Numbered from the stretch's first letter, positions 24,612 through 37,289 are shown. The stretch: DNA of 64,000 nucleotides from Lepeophtheirus salmonis (GCF_016086655.4 NC_052131.2:9035940-9099939), one strand, 5' to 3'. Program-made: numbers and translations. Notes: generated by a model from the letters alone, not told the origin.

Positions 24612-24722
24612 TCACATTTTAATCCATTTAGCATAGATTTTCGCCTTTGTCAAAGAAAAACGTGAAACATTGCTTATTTCCTCTTTGCTGGTGTCCAGTT
24701 TTGACGTGCCCTCCGACGCCAT
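24612..24722 (-). other. Short ORF with coding-like start
   Basis: On the minus strand ATGGCGTCGGAGGGCACG opens a 36-codon frame (MASEGTSKLDTSKEEISNVS...) that ends at 24612. Its start is unusually GC-rich for the window. It resembles either a first coding exon or the N-terminus of another mariner-type transposase. I cannot decide, and there is no supporting second block. Confidence 0.2.
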
Positions 24723-26748
24723 TTAGTTTAACAACCTTCAAACTCTTTAATTACTTTTTTTCAAAATAATTTATTTTATTGCTGAAACCGTCTAGCGTAA
24801 ACTGATCGAACTAAAACCATTCAATACATAAATAATTTAATTATTTTTACAATATCTAATATAGCCCTCTGTCAAAAATTCTAACATTTAATCGACTTAC
24901 AGAGTTGTTCACCCTTCATTATTAAATTTTCTACTAAAATTATTTATTTTTTAATATTTGCTGACGTTTTTATCGTTAAATATAAATGTAACGTGTAAAT
25001 GAAATTATTCACTGCTAAGAAAATAAAAGCATTACTTGTATGGATTGTTTTGTAGATAAATTACTTTGCAATATATTAAATATTGAATAAAGTAATTGAA
25101 TATTGAAACTACCAAAAACTGCTAAACCAATAACAGTATTGATATTAGCATAACATGTATGTATAATGATGACAAAGTTAATATTGTAACTTTATTCTAT
25201 TAGAAAAGTTGGGGATATCGATTATTTTCTCATTTTTCCAAATAGGCTAAAACATTAAGAAGTATGGGACAACATAAAAAGTTTTATTATAAAGTGAATA
25301 AAATGGATGGTTGAGAAAAGTAATAGCAAAACATTGATTTTTAACCCTAGCGTTCATATATGAAAGATTTAGTAGACATTTGTTCCTTTTTATTTGTTCT
25401 AAATTTTCATTATATGTTTACACAAAAAACATTTTTCAGTACTTTTTTTTGTCAAACAGGAGGAGAATAACGGACCAAGCAGTAAAAAATAATATGCAAT
25501 AATATTATTAATATTTGAGCAGTTTTGATATTGATATCTTACTCAGTCTGGTCCTACAAAAAATTTCTTATTTAAAAAAAAAATCAATTAATGCAAGTTT
25601 TTAGAGCAATAAAAGCCAATGGATCGTTGACTCAAAAAATAGAATCGTTCTTATTACTAGAACGGCAATGTTTTAATCTTTGATAATTTTATGATATTGT
25701 CGTAACAGATTATTTAGTGTTCATACTCTAGCTTTCCTCCCGAAAAATATTATTTGGATAAGTATTTGAAGAATGAATCTATACAAAGTTTTGGAGCCAT
25801 TTGTATTATCCTAAGTAAGTTTATAGTACCTTTGTGAAGTGTGGAGTCATTTTTTTCACCCATAGAATTTTACTTGTTTGAAAATGCACTCATTAATCTT
25901 GGAAATCATTCTTTTGATGTTTTTCAATAACAATTAACTATTGGTACTGTAACTATATTAATTAAAACAGAGTCAAATATTAATATTAATGTAGATTGTT
26001 TGAATTGTTTAGCTGTCCTGTTATTTAGGAATTAGTAAAAATTCATATTTTTCAAAAAAATAATTTGAAAAATTGAATTAAATTTAAATATTAAATTTTT
26101 TGAAAGAAAATTTATAATATTAAATTTTTCATTCAAGAAGCAAAAAATTCCCAATTTTGAAGGGGACTATATATATATCTATAAACTAGAAAAGTATTGA
26201 ATAGTTAAATACCAACAATGTTTGATAAGTATCGCAAATTAAATCTTATTTTCTCCATTCATATTCCGATTTGAGAAAAAACACCCGACTCTCCGATTCC
26301 AATTAATTTTCCTAACACTAATAATAAGTATTTGACAAATACAATATATTACTATTTCAGGGTCATATGACGCTATTAAAAATAAAAACAACAACATCAA
26401 AACTATGCCCCCCATTTACGCCTCCGTGTTTGTACTTGTATTTGTTACTCGGAAAGTAAAACAATAATTATACTATTATGTAAATTGTAAAAATATGAGT
26501 CAAAGCAATACAAATATGAATAAGAGCAGTGCTTCAAAAGGAATGCAACTTTCTCACGCAAAACTCATTTCCTATCAATTAACTTTCTTTTCTTTTATTC
26601 GCCTTAAAAGTCTTGCTTTCATACCTATCTATATAAGACTAGCAGAACAAATAGCAATTTCCTTTTATGCTAAATTATAATAAAACTAATATCAATAACA
26701 AAAGTAAAGATACACCTACAGTCACTCCTTCTACAACCAAACATCTTT

Positions 26749-26774
26749 GTATACATACATACATATGTATGTAT
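26749..26774. repeat. Palindromic (ATAC)n/(GTAT)n microsatellite
   Basis: GTATACATACATAC runs into ATATGTATGTAT, a tetranucleotide repeat that inverts at its centre and so forms a self-complementary tract. Confidence 0.8.
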
Positions 26775-26868
26775 CTCAAAAAGAAGTTGAATAAATTCTT
26801 TCACAAATAAACACATGTATAATGTAATTCAATAATGTGGAGGAAATTAACTTTGTAATCTTTCATCC

Positions 26869-26893
26869 ATATATATATATATTTATATACTAG
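26869..26893. repeat. (AT)n microsatellite
   Basis: An uninterrupted AT dinucleotide tract of about ten units followed by TTATATAC. Confidence 0.75.
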
Positions 26894-28656
26894 AGACTGT
26901 ACCCGCCATTACTCCAAATTATAGCAGCGTCTCTGTTACGAATATTGATTGTATAGTTAATTTAAAAATTCGACTTTTTATTTATATCTATTAGTTGTTA
27001 TGGTCAAGATTATATTTAAACATTTATTTAAAAATTATCCAATATAAATTCTAAGTAATTATTCAAAATTACAAACACAGATATTAAAGTATTTATTTTC
27101 AATAACATTTTAAAAGTAGACCTTTTTTTCTATCAGCCTATCATCCAACGTATAAAAAAATATCTAATTGTTTTAAATATATTTTTGTTTAAAATGAACT
27201 ACTGAGCGTCACACATACGCGTTGCAGTATGAGTACTTTTTAAGATCAAGTAGTCACGCAGTTCTAAGTAATTCAGTACAAACTCAAACATAAGGCCTCA
27301 ACAGACAGAAAACCTTTGCTTTATTAACTCATTAATGCAATAATTATTGAGGAAAGTTATATAAAAATAGGAAAAATTTATACTTGACTCAAATACGAGA
27401 ATGACATATAAAAATTATAAAGAGATCCTGGATTGTTAATCAATTCACCTATCGTTATTATCAGTAGTATTTAGATTTTATAAGAGATATATGATTTGAA
27501 AAAATATTTTGAATTGAATTCTGGAATTCTAACTTGACAAATTAACTAAACGTATTCAATTAGGTTCAAATTTAAAGAAAAAATGTAGTGATTATTGATA
27601 TAAATGCTATCTATTATTTCTCATAAATCTTAAAAGTAATGTAAATGTAGTCCAGTATTGCACCTTGAACATTCATATTCCGTCATTTTTTTACTCAATG
27701 TTTTAACTGATATTTAGACCTGATAAGATAGAGGCCATTGCCGCCTCTAAGGTATTTGTAATATTTTCCTCCCAAAATAGGTAGCGGTTGGTTCTTTGTC
27801 TCTGGTTTCTATGCTTTATAAGGATCTACAGTACAATATATTTTTTAATTAAAATTTTTATTGAAAAAATTATAAATAAGATAGATATAAATTTGTTCTA
27901 CCTTTGTTAAGTCGCCAGGCTTGAACAGAAGAAGCACTACTGGCCAATTAAATATATAGATACTCAAACCCTTTCCTTTATATAATTATCCTCCCATATA
28001 TAGCTGTAATTGCATCTTAAAGAACAACTCCTTTTATACCCGTGTTAAATTCAGAAACACCATCATAAACAATCAGGCTAGTATACTTATTTTCAGCTAT
28101 ATTCATCTTCTTCTGTTAGAATATTGCTGCCGCTAGTTAAGTCATTGGATCTATCATTTTTATAAAACTTTTTTCATATAAAATAAATAATCAATTTTTA
28201 TATTTATGTTTTTGTCATCTGAGTGAGAATAAACTTCAAAGAGTTGGTTTAAAATTTCGTAAACAGTACAATATTTCAAATGAAATTAAAATATTTTTTT
28301 AAATCACTTTCTACATCTTTATGATGAAAAAAATATTTTCCATTGAAATGTAATATGTAGACCGTATACTTGCGTATTCCAGAAAGTTATAATCTTACAT
28401 TCAAGAAATGTTGCATCAAGTTTGGTATACCCATACTTATATATAGTGGTAAATTAATTAACTTATAGTCAGACTATTTCTTAAATTTTTCTTTTTATAT
28501 TGTTTGGAGGACAAGAAGAAAAATTATAAAAATATAAATCAAATATTAGTATTTTTTCTTGTCATAATATGCCACATATACTTTTACAAGAATATACAAT
28601 CAAATCCTAAGAAAAAAATAATACTTAACAGAATAATAATAAAATTTGATACTCAC

Positions 28657-28970
28657 CTTGAATTATAAATATATTTCATATTATTCATCACCTTTAACAA
28701 TTTTGCTGATATGTTTACAAAATCATTTTCTATATGTGTTTTATGTCTATCTGTAGATCGTTGATGAAAATTCCTATATTTTAATTTTGTTATGAAGGCT
28801 GTCAGTTTGAACATGTTCCCCCGTTTTTTTCTAATATATTGGTTAGCCGCAAATAAAGACAGACAAGACGAGATGAAGTTCTGAACGACTTGAAAACAAC
28901 TAAGCAAGTAGTAAGCTATTGACGTTTTAGATTTAAAAAAAATGAAAATATGATTAATATAATGAAACAA
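28657..28970 (-). CDS. Exon-like ORF, paralogue of 61.5-kb ORF
   Basis: The minus-strand frame begins near 28970 with a hydrophobic stretch (INHIFIFF and AYYLLSCFQVVQNFISSCL), continues with NQYIRKKRGNMFKLTAFITK and RNFHQR, and ends at a strong splice donor, TCAAG|GTGAGT, at 28657/28656 (phase 2). It shares QYIRK, the G.. block, HQR and the donor position and phase with the ORF at 61468-61760. The layout suggests a membrane segment followed by a basic cytosolic loop. A TTTTTTTCTTAG acceptor about 50 bp downstream leads to a quick stop, so the gene may be dead or the next exon lies elsewhere. I do not recognise the family. Confidence 0.35.
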
Positions 28971-29289
28971 ATGTTATTACTTATTGTTGCATAACATGAA
29001 AACATGAAAGATGGGAGTTGATTGTAGGGTTTTTATTACAACAAGGATTTTTTTTTGTGTGGTACTCGACCAATTTAGCAGTTTTGGAGCAATGCAATAT
29101 TCTAGGTTGATATCATAAAATATATACACTGGTAAGAAACAATTCGGAAATAAATTGAATTTCACTTACTTTTCTAACTACCTTTATCATTAAATAACAC
29201 AGTAATAAGGGTATTAATATTAAGAAAAGTTAGGGTTTAATATGGGTAAAAAAAATTATTTGTCAAAAATCATAGTATTTTTGTTTAGT

Positions 29290-29640
29290 TTAAATTTCAG
29301 CTTCATCAAAAAATCCTCCCTTGCTGTTATAACTGCTTTATGTACTTTTGGCATTCTTCATGTTAGTTTTTTGAGATAGGCAGTTGTGATATTTGTCCAA
29401 GCATTTCTCAAAATGTTCCACTTACTGGTAGCACACTTAGCTCGATTGGGTTCATATCAGGAGATTAAGCTGGTCATTGAATAATAGATAAAATGTGAGA
29501 GATTTTTTCTTTTCCAAGAAGTTTTTGCAGAGCTTCGATGCATGTTTTAGGTCGTTGTCTTGTTGAAAAAATAACTTCCATCCAACTAAACTCTGTCCAG
29601 AAGGAATGGCTTGCACTTCAGTATTCCTATTATTTCTCAT
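29290..29640 (-). pseudogene. Tc1-family transposase C-terminal relic
   Basis: The minus-strand frame reads MRNNRNTEVQAIPSGQSLVG, then WKLFFQQDNDLKHASKLCKN, the second catalytic motif of Tc1 transposases (QQDND.KH). After a frameshift SPDMNPIEL appears, carrying the third acidic position in the Tc1 (DD34E) context. The last block, MKNAKST...GGFFDEAEI and a TAA at 29290, matches the normal Tc1 C-terminus. The first catalytic aspartate and the DNA-binding half are missing. Termini were not found. It is a different superfamily branch from the mariner relics around it. Confidence 0.8.
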
Positions 29641-29649
29641 ACCTGCTAG

Positions 29650-31900
29650 AGAGAAACATTAAATATGCAATTAAGCCTGGCCAAAACAGCTGTTTTTTTT
29701 ACAGAACATTATTTCAAAAACATTTTATGAATCTATTTTTTTTTAATAATTTTCATCGGGTTAAAGTCATAAATATTGATTAAAATGACGAAAAAGTATT
29801 TTTTTTCAAACATTTTCTGCTTTTGTATAATGATAGGTATTACACTTTTTCACTTAGAGTTTTTTAAGTTAATACCTAACATAATTTATACTGAACAAAG
29901 AAAGTGTGCCAATACACGGTACCAAAATCCATTATATATTATTTGTTTATAAAAATTAATAATTTTGAGTAAAATGATATAAAAACTTTTGAAAGATTGT
30001 TTATTCGTATGGATAACTTATTTTTTATTGGTTTCTCTGTTTTGATTTTTTGACTATTGTCAGGTAAGATTGATATTTTTTTTTTTCAAGTATGAAAATG
30101 TTAAACTGTATGGTTGTACACAATCTTTAAGTATTTATTAATTTGGTTCATTATTAATCTTTTTCTATTTTTACATAAGTTAACTTTTTTGGAGCAATTT
30201 ATGAATTTTCTTTCACGTAGTTTATATAAAGGTGATCAAATCTAAAAGAGCAGACTGATAATGCTTTTAAATTTTTATTAAGATAATAGTACACAAAATA
30301 AATATAGAAAGGTTATTTAAAATGACTTGTTACTGCCTTGCTTATGTTTCTTCTTGTATTTTGTACCAAGATGACTTTACATGGCCAACAGGGAAGCTAT
30401 CACTGCTGGTTCTGGAAACTTCATTGGATTTTTCTCAACTTTTCTTGGCATATAAAAAAGATTCATTGTGTTCATATTTGGTGAAGAAGGTCCTCAATTG
30501 ATTTTTGTTTCAAAGTGTAAAATTCAATTTTACACAGAGTCTGTACTTTCAAAGAAGGTATGAAAGTATCCTTCTTTCTACTATAAGTAATCATCTTTGT
30601 TTGATAAGGCTTAACATTTGGAGTTCATTTCTCTTCAAAAACTCAAAAAAGATATCCTAGTTGATTTTCATACCGTATGTAATCATGATTTCATTTCTTA
30701 ATCTTTCGGCGTCTATATCACTTTTTTCATCTAATTGAGGGCAGGGATATTAAATGAACCTTGCTTATATTGAAACAACAAAGCTTTTTTATTAGTTCAA
30801 CTGATGTATCAATCTTAACTACTGTCCTAGTATAATTAAGAACTCACCTGATTCCATTAAAATCACTGAAAAAATTAAAAGGACTTAGGAAAATCCCGAA
30901 GCTAAAGTTTGAGTAGAAAAGGATCCCTAACTTTGTTTTTAATCTAAAACTATTCATCAGGTAAAATCATATCATCCTAACAGTATGTAGACTAATATAA
31001 CGTAATTAGCTATACAATGGTCCCAAAATGGAATTAAAGATAAAAAAACTATAAACAACATATCGTTACTAAAAATATAAAAACTACTCAAGGCAAAAAT
31101 TTTAAAATTATGTTTGACAAACAAGTTGAATGCATGTATAATAATTTTTTTCACCAATGAGACGAAATTGATAGTTTAAATATTTTCAAAATTATCACTG
31201 GGTAGCTAAAGTCGGACATAATGATTCGCATATTTTTGACAACGTTATCGAGGGAAGAATTCCTCAAAGAAGGAGATCTAGTAAATAAATGTATAATTTG
31301 ATGATATTAATGTCGTTACTCCTTTTTATTGTCATAAATTATACTCTTTCCCATTGTGTATCTTGAATTAGCTCCATGGTCTTCTTTTATGGTCCCATTC
31401 ATGGTTGTTGCTGACATATTATAATACAATAAACGGACGTTCTGTTGATGGACAAATTCATTGTTTATATTCATGGGAGACTTGCTGCTCAAAAACCATG
31501 CAACTAGTTTTTTTTTACTTCAATTCGGGCTACGTTGTAAATAGAAGATATATAATTTTTAATCAAAGCAAATCTCAAGGTAAGTTAGTTAAGATCATGC
31601 CACCCAAACAATAACAACATCGGCTAATATTCATTAAACTGTTTTACTTCAAATAGGTGTTACCTCGAGTATGGATAATAGAGTAGGAAGCTAGGTATAA
31701 AATGGTAGCAGTTTATGAAAGAGGTGAAAATTCTCACAATATGTGAGAACACTTTGAAACTTTTCTTTGGTTATAAATATATTTATCTTGTGCATTGTAT
31801 GCTGGTAGTCGTTTCTCATATCACAATATTTTTGTACCACTGTGTATGAGTATACCAATAAATAAATCTTCAATACTACACGACATTACTTAATTTCTTC
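29650..31900. other. AT-rich interval, no supported genes
   Basis: The stretch 30340-30730 has a slightly coding-like composition on the minus strand (DEKSDIDAERLRNEIM near 30670-30720, KSSWYKIQEET near 30350-30390) but many stops, and I cannot name it. A palindrome TTCTCACAATATGTGAGAA lies near 31731-31749. The rest is low complexity. Confidence 0.35.
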
Positions 31901-31903
31901 TTC

Positions 31904-32285
31904 TTATTTTTTTTTTAAATTGTGCAGTATTTTTGACCCACTGGAATATAAATGCTTAGAAAAAAAAATATATAAAAATATTAAAACACTCATAAAAGAG
32001 GAAAAAAGATTTATAATAAAGTTGTAACTGCCCTTATTATGGGAGTTTATATCGATCCTGTAACAGGTTCCATTCCATCTAGTCCCTTCTTGCCCCTGGT
32101 ATCTTTTCTTGAAAAATTGTAATAATTCAGACCTATTTAAGTCTAAACTAAGATTATTGAACGATGTATCACAATAAACAACGCACTTGGGGGAAATTAT
32201 TCTTTTGAACTCAATGCGCATTGATCACGCCCGGTTGTTCCTAAAGAAGGAAATATACTTTATATATATATGAACTTTAAAGACG
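31904..32285 (-). repeat. Dispersed repeat, copy B, carrying a 105-codon ORF
   Basis: The segment 32170-32285 aligns with 12760-12900. The minus-strand frame 32221-31904 starts MRIEFKRIISPKCVVYCDTS, continues FNNLSLDLNRSELLQFF and RYQGQEGTRWNGTCYRIDIN, then becomes low-complexity hydrophobic sequence. Its first 70 codons look coding-like in composition, and the matching part of copy A conserves IEF..IIS..CVV. I do not recognise the protein. It is probably a fragment of a mobile element ORF, not a host gene. Confidence 0.4.
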
Positions 32286-32289
32286 ATTT

Positions 32290-33170
32290 CTTTATCAGAT
32301 GGAGTTATTGTAATACCATAATACTTACTTATACTAAATCCAGTTAAACTTTATTTGAGCAATTAGAGGAACATTTAAGAAGAACATAAATTATTTTAGA
32401 AGATTAATTTATGATGACGTCAAAATTACGGTAACAGTTTATTCTTAGTCATTACTGTTTGGAAATAGCTTGATTGTGATAGTCTCAATTGTTAAACAAA
32501 AACACAAAAATTTACCTATAGTTGTATTGTACAAGTTACAATTTTGTGCAAATCGAAACTTGTATAAGCAGATTGCACAAAATACATTAGCTATGTCCAA
32601 TAATGGCATATTTATTTATAATATTAAATACTTAATTTTACGAAAGCTAATTTAAACTGTCACTTCATTTTGGTCTAATAAAATAACATAGTTATTATGT
32701 ATTTATGAGTAATCTAACCAGGGACATTTGAAATTAATAATATGCCATGGAATATATAACAATTCTTCACTTTTTTTTTAAATGTCAAGCATTTCATTAT
32801 TTATGTAGTTTTGTAATTTTGGATTAAAGTCACTGCAAGTACTGTAAATTATTTATTTAACTCACCGTTACTTCCTTTCAAATACTAATGCAAGTCTTTT
32901 TTCTCCGCTGTATTTTATACTTGCTAATTTTTAATATCAAATAACAATTGCAGAATATGCCACAAGATATAAAATAATAGTTCTGTCTTTTAGGTGGTTT
33001 AAAGCTTTAAAAGAAAGTAGTGAATTGCACTAATTTTCATACGAGGGTTTAAGGTATTTTTAATTTTTTTTTCCCACGCAAGATGATGCTTTTAATGATA
33101 CAAGGACAGATGAAATCATTTAATCCTTTTTTTTTCTTATTTTCCTAAGATATTTGCAACTTTTTCTACC
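32290..33170. other. AT-rich interval without supported genes
   Basis: Contains a TGACGTCA CRE-like octamer near 32414 and otherwise only low-complexity A/T. No exon is supported. Confidence 0.35.
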
Positions 33171-33319
33171 TTTTGCAGAATTTACCTCGATATTACTTTG
33201 TACAAATATTGATCACATGGTCTTCGTGTTGGCCATTTGGTTTATAGGCTTAGTATGGGTAAACATCCGTTTCAGAGATTTAGTATATACTATTTACTAT
33301 TTTATTCTGGAGTTTCCAG

Positions 33320-33434
33320 AGGTCCAGAAATTTATGAATTAGTTTCCCCAGGATCTGCCAGAACTACAAGTTCCAGGGAAATGAAAAATCCAAAGGAACC
33401 TAAAGGTTGCCTCTTGTACACTTTGCTTATATAG
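33320..33434 (+). other. Weak candidate terminal exon
   Basis: After a TTCTGGAGTTTCCAG acceptor the frame reads GPEIYELVSPGSARTTSSRE, then MKNPKEPKGCLLYTLLI and TAG at 33432-33434. The composition is coding-like compared with its flanks. An upstream candidate exon at 33179-33258 (acceptor CTACCTTTTGCAG, donor GGGTAAAC) cannot be joined in frame without a stop. This remains an isolated frame with no recognised family. Confidence 0.2.
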
Positions 33435-33439
33435 TTATA

Positions 33440-35015
33440 TCTGGTATAATGTATATACAAATAGTATGTACTCTGTACAAAGTGAAGGAATGAATCTAAT
33501 CTCTCGAGAGACTTTCGGAAATGTACATATCTACATATATAAACTTAATACAAAGACTATTGTGTGAAAATAAATGCAGAATATACAGACATTCAAGTAA
33601 AAAAAAGTAAGATGGATGACGTTGCTGTCCTTGCAAGTTTCATTTTGTGGCCATGACTTTCTATGTGTGATCCAATCTCCTTTCTCTTTTATTCATAGAC
33701 GAAGAAAGGGGGGGGGGAAGAAACACATCAGAATGTTTATTGGTAGATGCAAGAAAGTGCAGTATAAGAATAAAGTGCGTTGTTCATATTCAGGGAAGAG
33801 TCAATCAATAAGAAGATTAATGAAACTTTCTAGATATATGTATCTATATAGTAGGTGCTTTTTCTTATTAATGCAACTTTTTTGTCTCTAAAGGACCAGT
33901 ATTTTTCAAACATTTTTAGAGTCAGGGCACCATTCAAAAGTGCAAAAACCTATAGGACACTCAATTTAAAATACACTGAAAAATGACACTGCTTAGTCTA
34001 AATTTAAATGCCTGGTTTATTTGTTATGACATTAATGAAGAGTACATAATCCTAAGATTTTGTCAGGCTATTAACTGAAATCAAATTTAAGTAATTCAAA
34101 ATTTGTCTTAAAGAATTTTGCAACAATCTACCAGAAAAAGTTCTTAGATTGCGTATCTACTTTTATATTTGCTGAGATATAAATAATACTCTATCACAAA
34201 TAAAAAAAGAACGCAGTCACTTAAAATGAGCTTGCTCACCTTGATCATGAAGCCAATGACTGTTTTTTGTTAAAATATGTCTAGATAATATGTTTGGAAT
34301 TTAAAAAAAAAGCTGAAACAAAATATAATTTTGCCTCCTACAGCCCCACTCCCATTAAAAATCTACTTTTTAGAAAAACATTTTTATTATACTCCGAATA
34401 CATTGAAGCAGATTTTATGTCATTCTTTATTTGTCTTGATAATGGCATGTTCAGGATTTATTCGTACACTAAGGCATTTAAATTGGGGTTTAGTGAATTC
34501 AACTTATTGATTGAACTAAAAGTCATATTATTTTCCGTTTAAATTCTAGGACTTTTCTTTCTTTCAATGTGAAAATTGAGGGAAACAATGGCAGCTATTA
34601 AAATTAAAAATTATATAAAACACACAACCTTATGATAACTTTTAGAAATTAATTTGATTACCAAAATTCGCATACAGTAATTAAATTCCATAAAATGAAT
34701 GAATAATTTAAAAAAAATAAACTTTTGCTATAAAAATAACAAATTATATCTTGTTGAAATAACAAATTAATGTTGTTAGGATTATTTAAAAAAAAGTCTT
34801 TCTTTTTTATCAATGTCTCATATTTATAAAAGTACTTTAATAGTTTTAAAAAAATTGAATTTTTTTAAAAGATGTAACCATTAAATTGTTATCATATAAT
34901 TAAATACATTATATTTTCTCTCACTTCCCTAATTATGTTATAAAAATGTGACCGATGTGCAAGCATATAAACTCTCCTTATATCTGAATTTTCAAAAATA
35001 TTGTTTATTTTATTA
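33440..35015. other. AT-rich interval without supported genes
   Basis: Two frames of 80-90 codons (33616-33891, 34294-34542) show no known motif. A G-run (GGGGGGGG) lies near 33710. Confidence 0.35.
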
Positions 35016-35020
35016 TTTTA

Positions 35021-35094
35021 AAACAGCTAGCTCAGCTGACTGAGGAATCGTTTTGGCACCACCCAATTTTTCGTGTTCAAATGTATACTCTTAC
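35021..35094 (+). ncRNA. tRNA-like sequence (tRNA pseudogene or SINE head)
   Basis: TAGCTCAGCTGACTGAGGA at 35028-35046 matches an RNA polymerase III A box and tRNA D-arm. GTGTTCAAATG at 35073-35083 matches a B box/T-loop. Their 45-bp spacing is what a tRNA requires. The acceptor and T stems do not pair well, so this is not a functional tRNA. It is either a decayed tRNA or the head of a tRNA-derived SINE. No obvious poly-A or simple-repeat tail follows. Confidence 0.5.
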
Positions 35095-35099
35095 ACATC

Positions 35100-36285
35100 G
35101 GAATTCTTATTTTTTTGATGTTTTCATTGTTATTTCGACGACACTTCTCAATTAAACTCTGATTCCAAAAAAGGACGTACATTGATAACTCTCTAAAAAT
35201 AATCAAAATTACTCTCCGTTCTTTATGAGTACACGTTCCTAATACTTAGAGCATCCCTTCTGAGGGACTAATTATGAGTGATACCACATTTGGAAAATAT
35301 ACAACACAGTTCAGGTGTCATCTACAAAAAGACTCGTGTTCGTCTCAGCAAATTTCTTTCAACTCTAGTTATAATTGTATATGAACTCTTGTTTGCAAAT
35401 AAAAACCCAATACAAAAAAATATTTCTAAGTTATATTTCGTATAGTTTGATTTTGTAACAGGAATATATAAATGACTGTTATTATTAGTAGAATACACTA
35501 ATAAAACGAAGTTTTTGTCTCTCTATGTAGACTGTTGGTATAATTTGATGTTTTTTTTTGTAATGATGTTAAAAGGATGACATGACAAAAGTCTTGGTTA
35601 CTGTTATTTTACTTGTTTTCTTCGTGAACTCTAGCCAACAGACAAATACATAAATATGTGTCCTAATAAAACGTTATAGTCATTTCTTCTTAATAAAGAA
35701 CATGGAAAATAAAAAGTTCATCGTACGGACATTGAATGCACTGAAATGACAAAGCAGAAAAAAATGATGTAGATGGAAAGAAAAGGAAAGGTTAAATATG
35801 ATACATACACAAAAGGGGGAGGGGGATCAGCTCAGCTGCTGCAGCTCTTGATAAATCGGTGGGAATTTAAAAAATTTCAAATATGTGTTAAATCTTTAAA
35901 TTTTGTGTAGGTTTTTCGTTACAAGATCTATACAAGATTCTATAGTACAAAAATCAAGAAGTAGAGAAAATCCCAATTAATTTTTTTACTTCATATACTC
36001 AACAGCCCAAAACTTCATAGATATATTTGAGTCAATTGTAGCGTTTGTATTCAAACTAAAGTACCATAGAACTATAATTACAGTATGGTATCTTTTTTTT
36101 TATTTAAGCGACTTTCATTTGCTCCAATATTGTCCCTTCTAAATAAAATCTATCAATTTTTCATGTTTAAAAATAAATAAGTTTTCTTATTTATTTTACT
36201 CCATGAATTTATAAAAAATTGCATGAAGGCTAAACAATTTGAATTTGTCAACTCTTAAAAAAATATTTGACATCTCTTTGCTATG
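35100..36285. other. AT-rich interval without supported genes
   Basis: A short GC-richer patch (GGGGGAGGGGGATCAGCTCAG... near 35817-35860) has no frame or repeat partner. Nothing else is supported. Confidence 0.35.
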
Positions 36286-36289
36286 ATAA

Positions 36290-36564
36290 CTGCAAACATT
36301 TGGACTTTCTCTCGACGACATAGTCTAGTACAATGAGGTCAACGGATAAGAGAGGCTACAATATTTAAACGACAAGATTTTCCATTTTTTTAAAAGCATT
36401 GAACCTGTTACAAGGATACGTGGGTCTCTGACTCAATTATTGAGGCCAAGATTTTCATTTATTTCAAAGTTTTGATAGCATTGTCCACCGTGCAAACTGT
36501 TTTTTAGAGACATCTACATTCTTTGCCGTGCTTTTTTCTTTTTTTTTTTTTCCTGCTCTGCCAT
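36290..36564 (-). pseudogene. Internally deleted mariner transposase relic
   Basis: On the minus strand an ATG at 36564 (MAEQEKKKKKKARQ) is followed, after a frameshift, by AKNVDVSKKTVCTVDNAIKT, a helix-turn-helix-like block. Less than 200 bp later VDLIVLDYVVERKS (36307-36345) looks like a decayed PDLNPLDY.VWG..ER third motif. The middle catalytic region is missing. The assignment is tentative because each block is short. Confidence 0.42.
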
Positions 36565-36768
36565 AATTGCAAATATAAAGTAGTTTATCGAAACAAAAGA
36601 CTATTTAGCACTGCATCAAGGTACAGTTTCACCTCTTCTGATTTATAAGTAGAAAAAATATTCACAAATATTTCGTAACCAGCGCTTTTAAGAATGAATG
36701 CAAATTAAATGAATATAAACAAAATTTGATATAACTTTTCTTTTGAGGCATTAAGAAATGTTTTTTTT

Positions 36769-36780
36769 TGTGTGTGTGTG
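36769..36780. repeat. (TG)n microsatellite
   Basis: A short TG run following a T9 tract. Confidence 0.7.
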
Positions 36781-37289
36781 TTTTTTATATACCTTGAAAT
36801 AAATAAATAAATTATTTGGGGCTAAAAATGAAAAAATAAAATATAATGTGAAATTTTTTACATATGTCTTCAAACGTTTGACAATCTTTTTAAAGCAACA
36901 AAAAAAATTACAAATGTATAATAAGCGATTAGTTTATTTTTAGTAGTCCTGTTAGAACAACCGATAAAACTATCATAAATTTGCACATTGTAATGCTTCC
37001 ATACAAAATACTAATAAATAAATTAATATTGTCATATATGAAAGCTGTCAGCTGTATATATACACATAAACAGTAAATATCATTTATCAATAAATATCTG
37101 TCAGTGGTCTATTGCTATAAATGTGTGTTTAATACCGCTGATATAGTAGAAAAAATATGTAATTTATTGTTTCAGTACTTCGTTCCAAATTTCTTCAATT
37201 TATTTATAATGGTATAAATTACAAATATACATAAATAATAACATAATGATGTGTGATATACACTAGGGTATGTCATTTTCCAAAAAATA

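Larger units (their letters stand above)
24730..28640. other. Long AT-rich interval without supported genes
   Basis: No coding exon, RNA gene or transposon terminus could be supported over almost 4 kb. Minor items are simple repeats at 26749-26774 and 26869-26893, and a short GCGTCACACATACGCG-like patch near 27208-27222. Confidence 0.4.

Noticed and set aside
33179..33434. Two-exon gene model joining 33179-33258 to 33320-33434
   Set aside because: Splice signals look fair, but every joining phase that keeps exon 2 open puts a stop in exon 1, and the reverse.
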